Of a stretch of DNA of 64,000 nt, positions 1 to 9,352 are shown piece by piece. Within the stretch, counting starts at the first letter, position 1. Every line of letters begins with the position of its first letter. The stretch comes from Bradyrhizobium agreste. Lineage in GTDB: Bacteria > Pseudomonadota > Alphaproteobacteria > Rhizobiales > Xanthobacteraceae. Both the position numbers and the translations under genes were made by a program. The notes under the pieces are model-generated. The model did not search any database, was not told the DNA's origin, and saw only the letters and a program-made list of their open reading frames with translations. The stretch lies in the NCBI RefSeq assembly GCF_016031625.1, contig NZ_JACCHP010000001.1, positions 186,001 through 250,000 of the forward strand. The letters are read 5' to 3'.

Positions 1-399
1 CTTGAGGAGGGAACGCTTGATCCGGAGAGCAAAAGCTCCGGTCGTCGGGATTGCGCCGAGAAGGCTCGGATTCCTAGAGAGACTGCCGTCTTTGGCCATC
101 CGAGTCGTGAGACCTTTGGCTATCCGCGACAGGCGCCGTAGTTTAACGGCAGGTGATCGTGATGGGTGCGCCGAGTATCGTTCCTCCGGCCTTCCATCGA
201 GCGCCGAACTACACGATCCGCAAGAGTGAGGCTGGCCCCGTCCGCAATCCGCAACGCGCAGGACGTCGAGCCATGGCGCCTTCTAGAGCAGGCCTCCCGG
301 CAGTCTCGTCGGTCCGGTTGGCCGCCGCCAAGGGCTTCGGCCAGGAACAGTGAGACCGTCGTGCGGTTGACTCCGGAAGACAACACCCGGGAGGTCAAC

Positions 400-762
400 A
401 TGACCATGGAAGATCGCGAGACGTTCAGTCTCATCGGAAGCGACAAGGTCGAGGGCACGAACGTGTACGGGGCCGACGGCGAAAAGGTCGGCTACATCGA
501 ACGCGTCATGATCGACAAGGTCAGCGGCAAGGTGTCGTATGCGGTGCTCAGCTTCGGCGGTCTGCTCGGCATTGGCGACGATCACTACCCGCTGCCCTGG
601 CAGGCGCTGAAATACGACACCAACCTCGGCGGCTACGTCACCGGCATCACCCAGGACCAGCTCCGCAGCGCCCCGAAATACGCCGACGAGAGCACGTGGA
701 ATTGGAGCGACCCCGCGACCACGCGCTCCGTGAACGCCTACTACGGTGTGCCGGTGGCTTGA
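400..762 (+). CDS. PRC-barrel domain protein (photosystem reaction-centre H-like)
   Basis: 120-aa soluble protein. Residues about 8-80 form a PRC-barrel-like beta domain: an early G-x-D-G-E-K-V-G-Y-I-E segment, a strand K-V-S-Y-A-V-L-S-F-G-G and the D-H-Y-P-L-P-W element typical of small rhizobial PRC-barrel proteins. These usually act as stress or RNA/partner-binding adaptors; no enzyme motif is seen. The ATG at 400 is preceded by GGGAGG (389-394) at good spacing, so it is preferred over longer in-frame extensions. The stop is only 3 nt before the response-regulator gene, so the two probably share a transcript. Confidence 0.85.
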   Translation: MTMEDRETFSLIGSDKVEGTNVYGADGEKVGYIERVMIDKVSGKVSYAVLSFGGLLGIGDDHYPLPWQALKYDTNLGGYVTGITQDQLRSAPKYADESTWNWSDPATTRSVNAYYGVPVA

Positions 763-765
763 GGC

Positions 766-1158
766 TTGGAAGTGGGCAATGCCGTTAGTGTCCTGGTCGT
801 GGAGGATGAAGCGCTGATCTGCAGCTTCATCGAGGAGGCCTTGCTCGAGGGTGGTTTCGAGGCCTGCTCGGTCCATTCGGGCGAGGCTGCCATGTCAACC
901 TTTCGCAACGGCCGCGAGGGGTGTCGGGCGCTGCTCACGGACATCAACCTGGGTGACGGCATCAGCGGATGGGAGTTGGCGCGGCAGATCAGAGAAATCA
1001 CGCCTGATTTTCCCGTGCTCTACGTGACGAGCGCCAGCGCGCCGGACTGGGAATCGCGGGGCGTCAATGGCAGTGTCCTGATCCAGAAGCCCTTTGCGCC
1101 GGCGCAATTGGCCGCCGCCATCTCGCAGCTGCTCGGTGGCGCAACATCGTCGGATTGA
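766..1158 (+). CDS. Single-domain response regulator (CheY-like receiver)
   Basis: A 130-aa receiver domain with no output domain. Acidic pocket E13/D14, phospho-acceptor D59 in the segment L-L-T-D-I-N-L, switch Thr in Y-V-T-S-A and conserved K108 in Q-K-P-F are all present, so it should be phosphorylatable. No ATG exists near the 5' end: the start is either TTG at 766 or GTG at 772. It lies 3 nt after the PRC-barrel gene. Such stand-alone receivers often work with HWE/HisKA_2 kinases, and one is encoded at 2280-3236; pairing them is inference. Confidence 0.85.
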   Translation: MEVGNAVSVLVVEDEALICSFIEEALLEGGFEACSVHSGEAAMSTFRNGREGCRALLTDINLGDGISGWELARQIREITPDFPVLYVTSASAPDWESRGVNGSVLIQKPFAPAQLAAAISQLLGGATSSD

Positions 1159-1208
1159 TCGGGGATCGTTTGGAAACCGCGCTTCGCAGGCCGAAAGCGT
1201 CCCCGGTG

Positions 1209-1409
1209 TCAGGATTCGCCGGAGCCAGAGAAGAGAACCGTCGGCGGGGTTGCGCGCGGAGGCGGCGATGATCGTCCGCGGCTGGATCCGGGTTTGCTCT
1301 TGAGATCGTACCTTTGGGCCAGATCGAGAAGCCGCCGCCTGGTGAACGGGTCAGCTTTCTCCGCCAAATCCCGCGCCCGCTGCGCGAAGTCGCTATAGAA
1401 CTCTTCCAT
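1209..1409 (-). CDS. Small conserved hypothetical protein
   Basis: 66-aa protein starting M-E-E-F-Y-S-D-F-A-Q-R-A-R-D-L-A, an amphipathic helix followed by a Ser/Pro/Arg-rich tail. The ATG at 1409 has a GGGGTGG-type ribosome site upstream; an ATG at 1430 is in frame but weaker. The composition matches small helical proteins common in Bradyrhizobium. Function not recognised. Confidence 0.55.
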   Translation of the reverse strand: MEEFYSDFAQRARDLAEKADPFTRRRLLDLAQRYDLKSKPGSSRGRSSPPPRATPPTVLFSGSGES

Positions 1410-1522
1410 GACGCCACCCCACAACATCACTCGAGCGCCGATCTTCGATCGTCGGCGAGGCTCACGTCAAGAGATTGCTTGTGCCCGCCTTGCAAACGGC
1501 ACTAGGCTGATGGGCGCGGGGG

Positions 1523-1705
1523 AAGTCAAATGTCGATGCTCCACCTTATCCGTGCCCGCACTGCGGACGGCCGATGAAGCTTGTCAGCGACGAGGCTGCC
1601 AGAGGCGGGGAGCGCTACGTCTGCCCCGATTGCGACGACGATCCGCTACACGATCCCCCCGCCCGGCAGTGGGTGGACGGCCCGCTGCGACCGCCGGCGA
1701 AATAG
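1523..1705 (+). pseudogene. Zinc-ribbon small protein with lost start codon
   Basis: The frame 1523-1705 encodes a 60-residue zinc-ribbon: C-P-H-C-G-R-P-M-K-L-V, then Y-V-C-P-D-C, ending in G-P-L-R-P-P. The two CxxC knuckles are intact. At the expected initiator (1523-1525) the codon is AAG, with a purine-rich ribosome site (GGGGG) just upstream and the sequence S-N-V-D following, so ATG seems to have mutated to AAG. The next in-frame ATG (1574) would remove the first CxxC. It is therefore probably a recent loss-of-start pseudogene, although start from a non-canonical codon cannot be excluded. Confidence 0.6.
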
Positions 1706-1813
1706 GGTCCAGAAAAAATCCGCTCGCCCGACCCGGGCCCCACAGCGTCGGGACTGGCAGGTTCGTCGTGGGCGCACCACCTCGTTCGTAGATGGCAAAC
1801 GTCGGGAGGCGCG

Positions 1814-2002
1814 ATGTCGACGGTCGCAAAGCTGCTCGCCCGGAAGCAGGCGCTGCTGGAGCGGCTGGAGAGCGAGCCGGGCCCGAACGAGCGCGAGGAA
1901 ATCCAGGCGCTGCTCGCCCAGATCGAGACGGCGCTGAAGCTGCTTGAACCGCAAGACGTCGCCGGTCTCGAGCGACGAATGAACCGAAGCCGAGCCCGTT
2001 AA
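1814..2002 (+). CDS. Small helical hypothetical protein
   Basis: 62-aa protein made almost entirely of charged amphipathic helix (K-L-L-A-R-K-Q-A-L-L-E-R-L-E; I-Q-A-L-L-A-Q-I-E-T-A-L). A strong ribosome site GGGAGG sits 5 nt before the ATG. Probably a short coiled coil. No family recognised. Confidence 0.65.
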   Translation: MSTVAKLLARKQALLERLESEPGPNEREEIQALLAQIETALKLLEPQDVAGLERRMNRSRAR

Positions 2003-2279
2003 AACGTGTTCAGTACGGCACCTTGCCGAACTGCCGGATCAGCTTTGCATCGCCGAATTTAATGGATCTCCGGTCCGGGAGTACGGGACCGCGACTGCCA
2101 GCGCCTGGAGAGCCACATCGTCGAGCTGGATGGCGCCGCGGAATCTTCCCTGCGATTTCGATCTGATGTGTAGGAGTGGGGTATTTGTTCCCGGCCATTC
2201 CGCCAACCTTCCTTGCTGGCCTCCAGAAATGCTGCACGTGCCAAAGGAACGCGGATCCGCAGCGGGCAGTTTGATTCCC

Positions 2280-3236
2280 ATGAACAGGCTGTCTCTGCTG
2301 GTGCTGCAGCACCGGCTTCCATGGTTCGTACGACATCTCATCTCGGCCTGCATCATGCTGGTGTGCGCCGTGCTGCAGATGGGACTGCAGATTCAGACCG
2401 GTGCTCCCGGCTACTTCCTGTTGCTCCCCGGCGTGTTTCTGTCCGGACTGATCTTCGACCGCGGCTCTGGAATCCTGGCGGCGGTAATCGCCGTCGGCGT
2501 GGGGGCCTACATCAGCTATGCTGGCGGATACGGCGTCAACTATCTGGCGACAAACGCGCTGTTCGCGATCACGGCGGCCGGGACGGCAGTCGTTGCCGAA
2601 TTCCAGCGGGTCGAGCTCAAGCGCGTCATGCAGGCGGACAAGACCAAGACCGTGCTGCTGCAGGAGATGGCGCATCGGACGAAGAACAACCTCGCCATTC
2701 TGGGCTCGATGATCAGGCTCGAGGCCAGGAACGGAGGCCCCGAGGTCGCTGCGGCGCTCGAGGCCACGGCGCGGCGGCTGCAGGTCATGGCGGAGGTCTA
2801 TAGCCATCTCTCGCCCAGGCAGGATTCGCGGGTCGTCGACATGCGATACTTTCTCACAGACCTGGTCGAAAAGGTGTTCCAGTCCTTGGCGCCATCCGGC
2901 CCGATCGCATTCAAGGTCGTCTGCGACGACATCGCTCTATCACATCATCAGGCCTTGGCCATCGGGATGATCGCGAACGAGCTCGTCACGAACTGCCTCA
3001 AGTACGCCTTTCCCGACAACCGGGCCGGTCATGTTGTCGTAGCCCTCGCGAACGGCAAGGGTGTGGAACTTTCGGTGAGCGACAACGGCGTCGGTCTGCC
3101 GAGCGCGGGCACTCCGGAAGGATTGGGCTCACGCATCATCTCGCTGCTGATCCAGCAACTCGAGGGCGAGATATCGTACCAGCGGCTCGATCCCGGTCTG
3201 CGTGTGGTGCTGCGGGCACATCCTCGCCAGTCTTGA
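2280..3236 (+). CDS. Membrane sensor histidine kinase, HisKA_2/HWE type
   Basis: 318 aa from the ATG at 2280. The N-terminal half (residues about 15-105) has about four hydrophobic segments resembling the DUF4118 sensor module (ending Y-L-A-T-N-A-L-F). The dimerisation/phosphoacceptor helix carries H132 in A-H-R-T-K-N-N, typical of HisKA_2 kinases. The ATPase domain has the N-box (N233 in A-N-E-L-V-T-N), the G1 box D-N-G-V-G-L (268-273) and the G2-like G-L-G-S-R-I (281-286). An upstream in-frame ATG (2130) adds 50 residues unlike the family, so it is rejected. Likely signals to single-domain regulators in general stress or blue-light-like pathways; the ligand is unknown. Confidence 0.88.
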   Translation: MNRLSLLVLQHRLPWFVRHLISACIMLVCAVLQMGLQIQTGAPGYFLLLPGVFLSGLIFDRGSGILAAVIAVGVGAYISYAGGYGVNYLATNALFAITAAGTAVVAEFQRVELKRVMQADKTKTVLLQEMAHRTKNNLAILGSMIRLEARNGGPEVAAALEATARRLQVMAEVYSHLSPRQDSRVVDMRYFLTDLVEKVFQSLAPSGPIAFKVVCDDIALSHHQALAIGMIANELVTNCLKYAFPDNRAGHVVVALANGKGVELSVSDNGVGLPSAGTPEGLGSRIISLLIQQLEGEISYQRLDPGLRVVLRAHPRQS

Positions 3237-3569
3237 TCCGGGTGGCGACAGGCGATTCGCTTGAAATCGAGCTCTCGCCAAGACGATTGGAACTCGCCGT
3301 TGGCAAGCAGCGTCTGCTTTGGAGATTGCTAATGCTTCCAGCGAGGTCCCGAAGCTGAGAGCAGATCTCGAGCAGGCCGAATCGCGGTCGGTCGACCGGC
3401 CATTCGCTTAGAGGCAGGTCAGTCGGGCGCCTGGCCTCCAGGGCACCATGGGGCCGTACGGCCGCGGCGCCTTCGCACTTGCAGCACGGTTAAGCTCAAA
3501 GACACCATGCGCCTTTACGTGCCGTTCGACACTCGGCCCTAGCTTGTTGATCGGCAAGGGGACTTCCTC
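3237..3569. other. Intergenic, no gene seen
   Basis: 333 bases between the kinase and the GGDEF-EAL gene. A short open stretch near 3329-3411 reads as helical peptide (A-S-S-E-V-P-K-L-R-A-D-L) but lacks a start and has no counterpart here. I see no convincing gene, repeat or terminator. The sequence just before 3570 (AGGGGAC) serves as ribosome site of the next gene. Confidence 0.5.
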
Positions 3570-6500
3570 ATGGGCTTACTCTCGGGAATGCGCGGTGCCT
3601 TCTCCATCGGCAGCACCACCGACCCGCTCGGTCGTTCGTTGCTCGTCGAGCAATTCCGCGTGCTGCGGAAGCAAATCCCGGTTCTCTACGCCGTGCTGCT
3701 GGTCGACAGCATCAGCGTTGGGCTCGTGCTCCCGGCAACGGTGTCGCCATGGCTGCGATTTGCCCTGCCCGCCGCACTCCTAGCCGTCTGTCTCCTCCGA
3801 CTGATCCAGTGGCTGCGTTTGAAGGGCAAAGAGTTCACCCCTGAGGCGGCGTTCCGTCAACTCGGCCGAACCCGCCTCGTCGCGAGCCTGCTCAACGCCG
3901 GATTCGTGCTCTGGATTCTGGCGCTGTTCGGCGTCGTGGATCCGAACCTCCGTGCGCCGGTGGCGCTGCTCGTCTTCATGGGCTGCGTGGGCTCTGCGTA
4001 TTGCCTCGGCAGCTTCCCGCCGGCGTCGCGCCTGACCATGCTGATCGCCGGCACCCCGGTCGCAACGGTGCTGCTGATCTCTGGTGACGGGATGATGATC
4101 TCGCTTGGGATCAATCTGCTGCTGCTGCTCGTTCTGCTCGGCCGGATGATCAACACCAACTTCCGGTCGTTCGTTCAGATGGTCCGAGCTCAAGCCAGAC
4201 TGGCCGAAGAAGGCGTGCGTGCGAGGGCCGCGGAGCAGACCGCGACGGCCTTTGCTGAGCGTTTCGACACAGCGCTGAACAATATGTCCCACGGACTTTG
4301 CTTTTTCGACGAGGATCAGCGCCTGATCGTCTGCAATCGGCAGTATCTGGAGATCTATGATCTCGACCCGGAAATGGTGCGGCCGGGCATGAGGCTGAAC
4401 GATATCGTCGATCTGCGCTATTCGGTCGGCAGCGCACCGAAGATGTCCAAGCAGGAGTACCTGGTCTGGCGCAACAGCGCTCCGATCATCGCCCGGCAAT
4501 CGGACACCACGGTGGAGCTGGTCAACGGGCGCATCGTCCGCATTCGGCATCGCCCCATGGAGGGCAATGGCTGGGTCGCGACCCACGAGGACATCACCGA
4601 GCGTTACCGGACCGAGGCGGCGCTTGCCGAGGCTAAGGCGGCGGCTGAGCGGGCCGAGGCCGCCGCACGCGCTGCCCACACCCACCTCACCGAGGCGCTC
4701 GACGTCGTCCCCGAAGGGCTTGCGGTGTTCGATAAGGATGATCGGCTGGTTCTCTGGAACCGGCAATACGCCGATTTCTATGCCGCCAGCGAGGAGGCCC
4801 TTGCGGCCGGTGCGCCTTTCGAAAGCATCCTCAGAGTCGGTCTCGCGCAAGGACAGTACCCCGAGGCGGTGGGATACGAGGAGGAGTGGCTCGCCGAGCG
4901 CATGGCTCGTCACGCATTGCCGCGGCACTCTCACGAACAGCATCTGGCCGGTGACCGGTGGATCCGCGTCGAGGAGAGACGGACCGTCGACGGCGGCAGC
5001 ATCGGCGTCAGGATCGACATTACCGACCTGAAGCGGCGCGAGGCGTCCTTCCGCCTTCTCTTCGAAGAGAATCCACTTCCGATGTGGGTGGCCGACGCGA
5101 AGACGCGGCAGGTGCTTGCCGTGAATGGCGCGATGTGCCGGCATTACGGCTACCGGCGCGACGAGCTGCTCGCCATGACCGAGCCGCAGCTCTGTTGCGG
5201 CGAGCCGGACGACTGGGCGGAGCGCGACTTCGAGCTGCACCGGACCGCATGCGGCGAGGTGATCCAGGTCGCGATCGAGTCCCGGCCGCTCCTCTACGAT
5301 GGGCGCGCCGCCCACGTCAGCGTCGCCTTCGACGTCACCGACCGCAATCGGACCCAGGAGAAGATCAGTTATTTGGCGTCCCATGACGCCCTGACCGAAT
5401 TGCCCAACAGGGCTGCGCTGGACCGGCATCTGGTCGCCGCGATCGAACGGGCGCAGGTCACCGGCAGCGACTTTGCGGTGCTCTGCATTGATCTCGATCA
5501 TTTCAAGGAGATCAACGATCTGTTCGGCCACGCCGTTGGCGACGCCGTGCTGCGGGAAGCCTCGCGACGTCTGCAAGACGCCGCGCAAGGTTCTTATGTG
5601 GCGAGAATCGGGGGCGACGAGTTCATCGGCATCACCGATCATCTGCCGTTGCCGGCGAGCGCGGAACTGCTGGCGACGAGGATGCGGGCCGCCTTCGAAC
5701 GCCCGATCGAAGTCGAGGGGCGCGCCCTGAACGTCGATCTCTGCATCGGCGTGGCGGCGTTTCCACGGGACGCGCAGGATGCCGTCTCGCTGCTGGCGAA
5801 CGCCGATGCCGCCCTCTATCGAGCCAAGCACGAGGGCCGAGGCGCGATCCGCCTGTTCACGAGCGCCATGGACCAGCAGCTTCGCGAACGGCGCGCCGTC
5901 GAGCACGACCTGCGGTTCGCGGTGGAGCGCGGCGAGCTCCATCTTGATTACCAGCCGCAGCGGCACCGGGACGGCCACATCAGCGGATACGAGGCGCTCG
6001 TCCGCTGGCGCCACCCTGTCCGCGGGATCGTCCCTCCCGCCGAATTCATTCCGGTCGCGGAGCGGAGCGGCTCGATCGCGCAGATCGACGACTGGGTGCT
6101 GATGGAAGCGTGCCGGCAGGCGGCTTCCTGGGCCGAACCTCTCCGGGTCGCAGTCAATGTCTCGGCAGCGCAGTTCCGCCGGGACAACCTCGATGTGCAG
6201 GTCTGCAAGGCACTGCGGGAGAGCGGGCTGCCGCCGTCCCGCCTGGAGCTTGAGATCACTGAAGGGGTCTTCATCGAGGACATCTCGCGCGCCAAGCGGG
6301 CGATGCAGGCGCTCAAGCAACTCGGCATATCGATTGCGCTCGACGATTTCGGCACGGGCTATTCCTCCTTATCGTACATCGAGGCTTTTCCTCTGGACCG
6401 GATCAAGATCGATCGGTCGTTCGTCGCCCGGCTCGGGCAGAGCGAGCGGTCGCTGGCGATCGTCCGGGCCGTGATCGGCCTGGCCCACGGGCTCGGCGTG

Positions 6501-6653
6501 CCGGTGCTGGCCGAGGGCATCGAGACCGACGCTCAGATGTCGCTTCTCCTGCAGGAGGGATGCGACGAGATGCAGGGCTACTTGATCGGCCGGCCTCGAA
6601 GCCAGACCGGCCTCAAGAAAAGCAAGACGCTCCAGCTTCGGGCGGTGTCGTAG
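3570..6653 (+). CDS. Membrane PAS-GGDEF-EAL cyclic-di-GMP turnover protein
   Basis: 1027 aa. Residues about 35-200 contain roughly five or six membrane helices. Three PAS-like sensor domains follow: about 230-345 (N-N-M-S-H-G-L-C-F-F-D), 365-475 (V-P-E-G-L-A-V-F-D) and 485-595. The diguanylate cyclase domain has an intact G-G-D-E-F signature near residue 681 and D-A-L-T-E-L-P-N-R at its start. The phosphodiesterase domain has Y-E-A-L-V-R-W near 807 and D-D-F-G-T-G-Y-S-S-L plus K-I-D-R-S-F. Both catalytic signatures are intact, so it may make and degrade c-di-GMP, controlling motility or biofilm. Stand-alone gene with its own ribosome site. Confidence 0.93.
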   Translation: MGLLSGMRGAFSIGSTTDPLGRSLLVEQFRVLRKQIPVLYAVLLVDSISVGLVLPATVSPWLRFALPAALLAVCLLRLIQWLRLKGKEFTPEAAFRQLGRTRLVASLLNAGFVLWILALFGVVDPNLRAPVALLVFMGCVGSAYCLGSFPPASRLTMLIAGTPVATVLLISGDGMMISLGINLLLLLVLLGRMINTNFRSFVQMVRAQARLAEEGVRARAAEQTATAFAERFDTALNNMSHGLCFFDEDQRLIVCNRQYLEIYDLDPEMVRPGMRLNDIVDLRYSVGSAPKMSKQEYLVWRNSAPIIARQSDTTVELVNGRIVRIRHRPMEGNGWVATHEDITERYRTEAALAEAKAAAERAEAAARAAHTHLTEALDVVPEGLAVFDKDDRLVLWNRQYADFYAASEEALAAGAPFESILRVGLAQGQYPEAVGYEEEWLAERMARHALPRHSHEQHLAGDRWIRVEERRTVDGGSIGVRIDITDLKRREASFRLLFEENPLPMWVADAKTRQVLAVNGAMCRHYGYRRDELLAMTEPQLCCGEPDDWAERDFELHRTACGEVIQVAIESRPLLYDGRAAHVSVAFDVTDRNRTQEKISYLASHDALTELPNRAALDRHLVAAIERAQVTGSDFAVLCIDLDHFKEINDLFGHAVGDAVLREASRRLQDAAQGSYVARIGGDEFIGITDHLPLPASAELLATRMRAAFERPIEVEGRALNVDLCIGVAAFPRDAQDAVSLLANADAALYRAKHEGRGAIRLFTSAMDQQLRERRAVEHDLRFAVERGELHLDYQPQRHRDGHISGYEALVRWRHPVRGIVPPAEFIPVAERSGSIAQIDDWVLMEACRQAASWAEPLRVAVNVSAAQFRRDNLDVQVCKALRESGLPPSRLELEITEGVFIEDISRAKRAMQALKQLGISIALDDFGTGYSSLSYIEAFPLDRIKIDRSFVARLGQSERSLAIVRAVIGLAHGLGVPVLAEGIETDAQMSLLLQEGCDEMQGYLIGRPRSQTGLKKSKTLQLRAVS

Positions 6654-6789
6654 ACGGCGAGTGCTCGGCATCCCTCCCCACCCCCGGAGCTGAGGTCTTT
6701 TTTGTCGCCTGTGTACATTTTTGTACAAAGCACCGGAACGCAGTCCGGGTTTCTGACTCATCAATGGGGTCTTGATGGGATAAAGAGAC

Positions 6790-6984
6790 GTGCCGCGTTA
6801 CACCTCCTTCGCCCGAAAGGCGGCAGCCACGCTGCTGCGAATGGCAAAAACAACCAAGGACCCGCAGGTTGCATCGGGATTGATTCAGCGAGCGGCCGAC
6901 CTGAAGGACCGCATGGGCGAGTTACCCCCGGTTGACGTTGAGGTGGTCGCCGCGGAGCCAAAGAAGCCACTGACGAAGAACTGA
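6790..6984 (+). CDS. Small hypothetical protein
   Basis: 64 aa starting with GTG at 6790. A helical N-terminal two-thirds (L-L-R-M-A-K-T-T-K-D-P-Q-V-A-S-G-L) is followed by an acidic/Pro tail ending K-K-P-L-T-K-N. I believe proteins of this type are common in Bradyrhizobium, usually single genes of unknown role. Confidence 0.6.
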   Translation: MPRYTSFARKAAATLLRMAKTTKDPQVASGLIQRAADLKDRMGELPPVDVEVVAAEPKKPLTKN

Positions 6985-7065
6985 GGCCGCCCCAGTTCAT
7001 TCGGACTCATGTGGAAAGAAAAATGACCCGAGCTCCAGGGGGGATGAAGCTGAGGCCGATTGGGG

Positions 7066-7188
7066 ATGCCCGGGTGCGAACCGAACATCGACGAAGAAAA
7101 GAAGAAAATAAGAGTACGCGCCATAGGGGGCGTGGCCGATGCCGTAGCCTTAGCGGAGGTCACGGCCCGGGAGATCAGGCTCTATTGA
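7066..7188 (+). CDS. Possible very small protein (40 aa)
   Basis: ATG at 7066 opens a 40-residue frame reading M-P-G-C-E-P-N-I-D-E-E-K-K-K then hydrophobic/charged alternation R-A-I-G-G-V-A-D-A-V-A-L-A-E-V-T. The composition is protein-like and unlike the neighbouring frames, but the ribosome site is weak and no family is recognised. Confidence 0.3.
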   Translation: MPGCEPNIDEEKKKIRVRAIGGVADAVALAEVTAREIRLY

Positions 7189-7394
7189 GGAAAGACGGGG
7201 CTTAGCCAAACTCTTCCGCCCCTCCCCGACGAACGAGCGCCTGGAGGGAATGGTTTAGATGCGAGAAAGACACACATACACCCCGGTCGGAGTTTGCAGA
7301 ACTATCCGAATCTCGTGCCCTCAGCTGTCAGGTTAGAGCGCCGGGACTCGCACGACGAACTACCACGAAGGACTGCGTCGCAAGCGTTCACGCC

Positions 7395-8126
7395 CTAGGG
7401 GGTCGAGATCAATCCACGAGCTGTTGCAACTATCCAACGGTTACCCCAACGCACGATGGAATCGATCCGCCCGACGCCGGGGACCACGTCACCCCGTGCT
7501 GCCATTCGAATCCCCTCGGGCCCTTCAAGCACCGCCGTTCCGCCGCGAACGTCAAGCACTGCCCAACCTGCAATCGTCGTTGGTCGTGTCTCGGGGGCTG
7601 ACAGGAGCGGTCCCATAGGCGCCAGCGAGCCCGTCGCAGACACGTCGGCCTCGACAACCGAAGAAGCTGGGTTCGAAGCTTCCGCCGATTGTGTCGCACT
7701 CGACGCTGTGGCCAGAGGCTTCGGAGCAACGATTGCGACGACTGTAGAGGGTTGGCCCAAAGCAGGCGATGTTCGCGAGCCTGACGCTGTCCTTCGCACG
7801 CTTTCAGCCTTACCGCCTGACTTTGCGTCCGCCATGCGGTGCGAGCCGGTTTCTCTCTGAGCGATTGGGTTTAAAGCCGAGACGGTCGCAGGGCCGTACC
7901 AAGCACCAGCCCATCCCAATCCAAAACCTCCAGCCAATGCGGCCCCGACGAGCCAAATAGTGCGCTTTGGAGGACCGCTTTGCGCCAATAACGCCATGAT
8001 CTCATCGCGATTGGAGGTCGAGAAATCCGATTGGTCGAGAGTGACGGGCCAGGTCGTCAGCCTGCCATTGCCGTGATCCGCCACCGCCTCGATCCCTTCC
8101 AAGGTATGGGCATGGTGCAATTGCAT
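7395..8126 (-). CDS. Single-pass membrane protein, unknown function
   Basis: 243 aa from the ATG at 8126, which has AAGGGG upstream; a TTG start 24 nt earlier is possible. One membrane helix (about residues 55-77, W-L-V-G-A-A-L-A-G-G-F-G-L-G-W-A) follows a cytoplasmic N-terminus. A low-complexity Ala/Ser/Pro linker leads to a compact C-terminal beta domain (G-W-A-V-L-D-V-R-G-G-T-A-V-L) that looks like a periplasmic PilP/GspC-like fold. The function is not known; the resemblance to pilus or secretion accessory domains is only by pattern. Confidence 0.65.
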   Translation of the reverse strand: MQLHHAHTLEGIEAVADHGNGRLTTWPVTLDQSDFSTSNRDEIMALLAQSGPPKRTIWLVGAALAGGFGLGWAGAWYGPATVSALNPIAQRETGSHRMADAKSGGKAESVRRTASGSRTSPALGQPSTVVAIVAPKPLATASSATQSAEASNPASSVVEADVSATGSLAPMGPLLSAPETRPTTIAGWAVLDVRGGTAVLEGPEGIRMAARGDVVPGVGRIDSIVRWGNRWIVATARGLISTP

Positions 8127-8439
8127 GCTGGGGCCCCTTGTGGTCCCCAATGATTATGCCGGGAGCTAAACCAACTCTTAACGGCCGGTGCCGTCAGCAC
8201 GAATAAGAGCGAAGTGGATCGCGCAAGAAACTAAACGCGTGCTAACTGGCGCTCACCCTGAAGCTCGACCAAATGGCGGCCGGACTGTGTTTTGCGACCG
8301 CGAGCTGGGCGGCACGTTCGACCCAGATCTCACATCAGGAGCACAATGAATCCGCCGGGCCGCCGGATTTGAGCCACATGGCGGCCCATGTCGCCGCGAA
8401 GGGTCGTGCCTTGGGCGGGCGCAACACCGGGAGTTTTCG

Positions 8440-9177
8440 ATGTCCGGTTATTTGCGATGGTGCTTCGTCAGTCTGATTCTTGTTGCAGCTTTTGCCACGG
8501 CACCGGCGTCCTCCAATCCTCTTGCGGGCATCTTCAATACGGCTGCGCCCCAAGTTGCGGCACCCTCTCCACCGCAAGCGGAATGCTTGGGGCGCGCCGG
8601 CGACTCGACCCCCGACGGGCAGCATTGGGTCTATCGAAGGGATGGGCACCGCAAATGCTGGTTCCTGAGCGAGGGTATTGCGAAGGTGAAGAAGACCGCT
8701 CGTCGCGCGCCCAAAGCTAGCACCGCAAGTTTGGTCGAGAACGGGCGCGTGCGGCCGCAGCAAAGCGCGGTTATTGATGCGCGGGCGGAGTTGCTGCGCT
8801 CCGCACCGGCCGAGCCGTCTCAGCTGCCTCATCCGGAAGTCAAGGTGGCTGATGCTGCCTCTGATCTCGGTACAAGCACCGCCCGGCCGTCGGCAGCCCT
8901 CGTTACGCAGCACAGTCACCGGCCCACGCCCTTCATAGCGAGCCAAGATCAAGTCAACCTTGAGCAACTTCTCGCGGCCACGCCGGCCAACGATGTGGTG
9001 ACCTCGTCCGAACCTCCGACTCCGTCGATCGGCGCGTTCGTGCTCACCGCAGGAGCTCGCAACGAAACGCCGAGCCGGACGGCAACTTGGCTCGGCGTAC
9101 TGCTGATGATGCTTGGGATGCTCTCCATCTTGAGCTCGAGCCGCTCGCTTCGGCACGCGGTCAGATTACGCTACTGA
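8440..9177 (+). CDS. Exported, membrane-anchored hypothetical protein
   Basis: 245 aa with an N-terminal signal peptide (hydrophobic C-F-V-S-L-I-L-V-A-A-F-A, Ala-rich cleavage region), a short Cys-containing domain at about 48-85 (E-C-L-G-R ... W-V-Y-R-R-D-G-H-R-K-C-W-F) and a long disordered Ala/Ser/Pro region. Residues about 210-232 form a C-terminal membrane helix followed by a basic tail. The small W/C domain resembles one found in many rhizobial exported proteins, with no known function. Confidence 0.65.
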   Translation: MSGYLRWCFVSLILVAAFATAPASSNPLAGIFNTAAPQVAAPSPPQAECLGRAGDSTPDGQHWVYRRDGHRKCWFLSEGIAKVKKTARRAPKASTASLVENGRVRPQQSAVIDARAELLRSAPAEPSQLPHPEVKVADAASDLGTSTARPSAALVTQHSHRPTPFIASQDQVNLEQLLAATPANDVVTSSEPPTPSIGAFVLTAGARNETPSRTATWLGVLLMMLGMLSILSSSRSLRHAVRLRY

Positions 9178-9352
9178 GGCGCGCTGCACTGGGCAGGGAT
9201 ACCTTACGCATCGTCGGGATCGAAGAGGTTCAGGCGCTGGTATAGCCGAATTGCCACACGTACAAACGTTTCTCGCGCCTGCGCTTACTTTGGCGCTGCC
9301 TTAAACGAGCATTCGACTACGATGGCTGTTCCCCTTAGGAGGGACTGCCATC

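Noticed and set aside
1..399. Short plus and minus frames upstream of the PRC-barrel gene
   Set aside because: No ribosome site, no conserved pattern and Arg-rich composition; nothing supported in this stretch.
3780..6320. 846-aa minus-strand reading frame
   Set aside because: It lies wholly antisense to the GGDEF-EAL gene, has Arg/His/Gln-rich composition typical of GC-rich shadow frames and no ribosome site.
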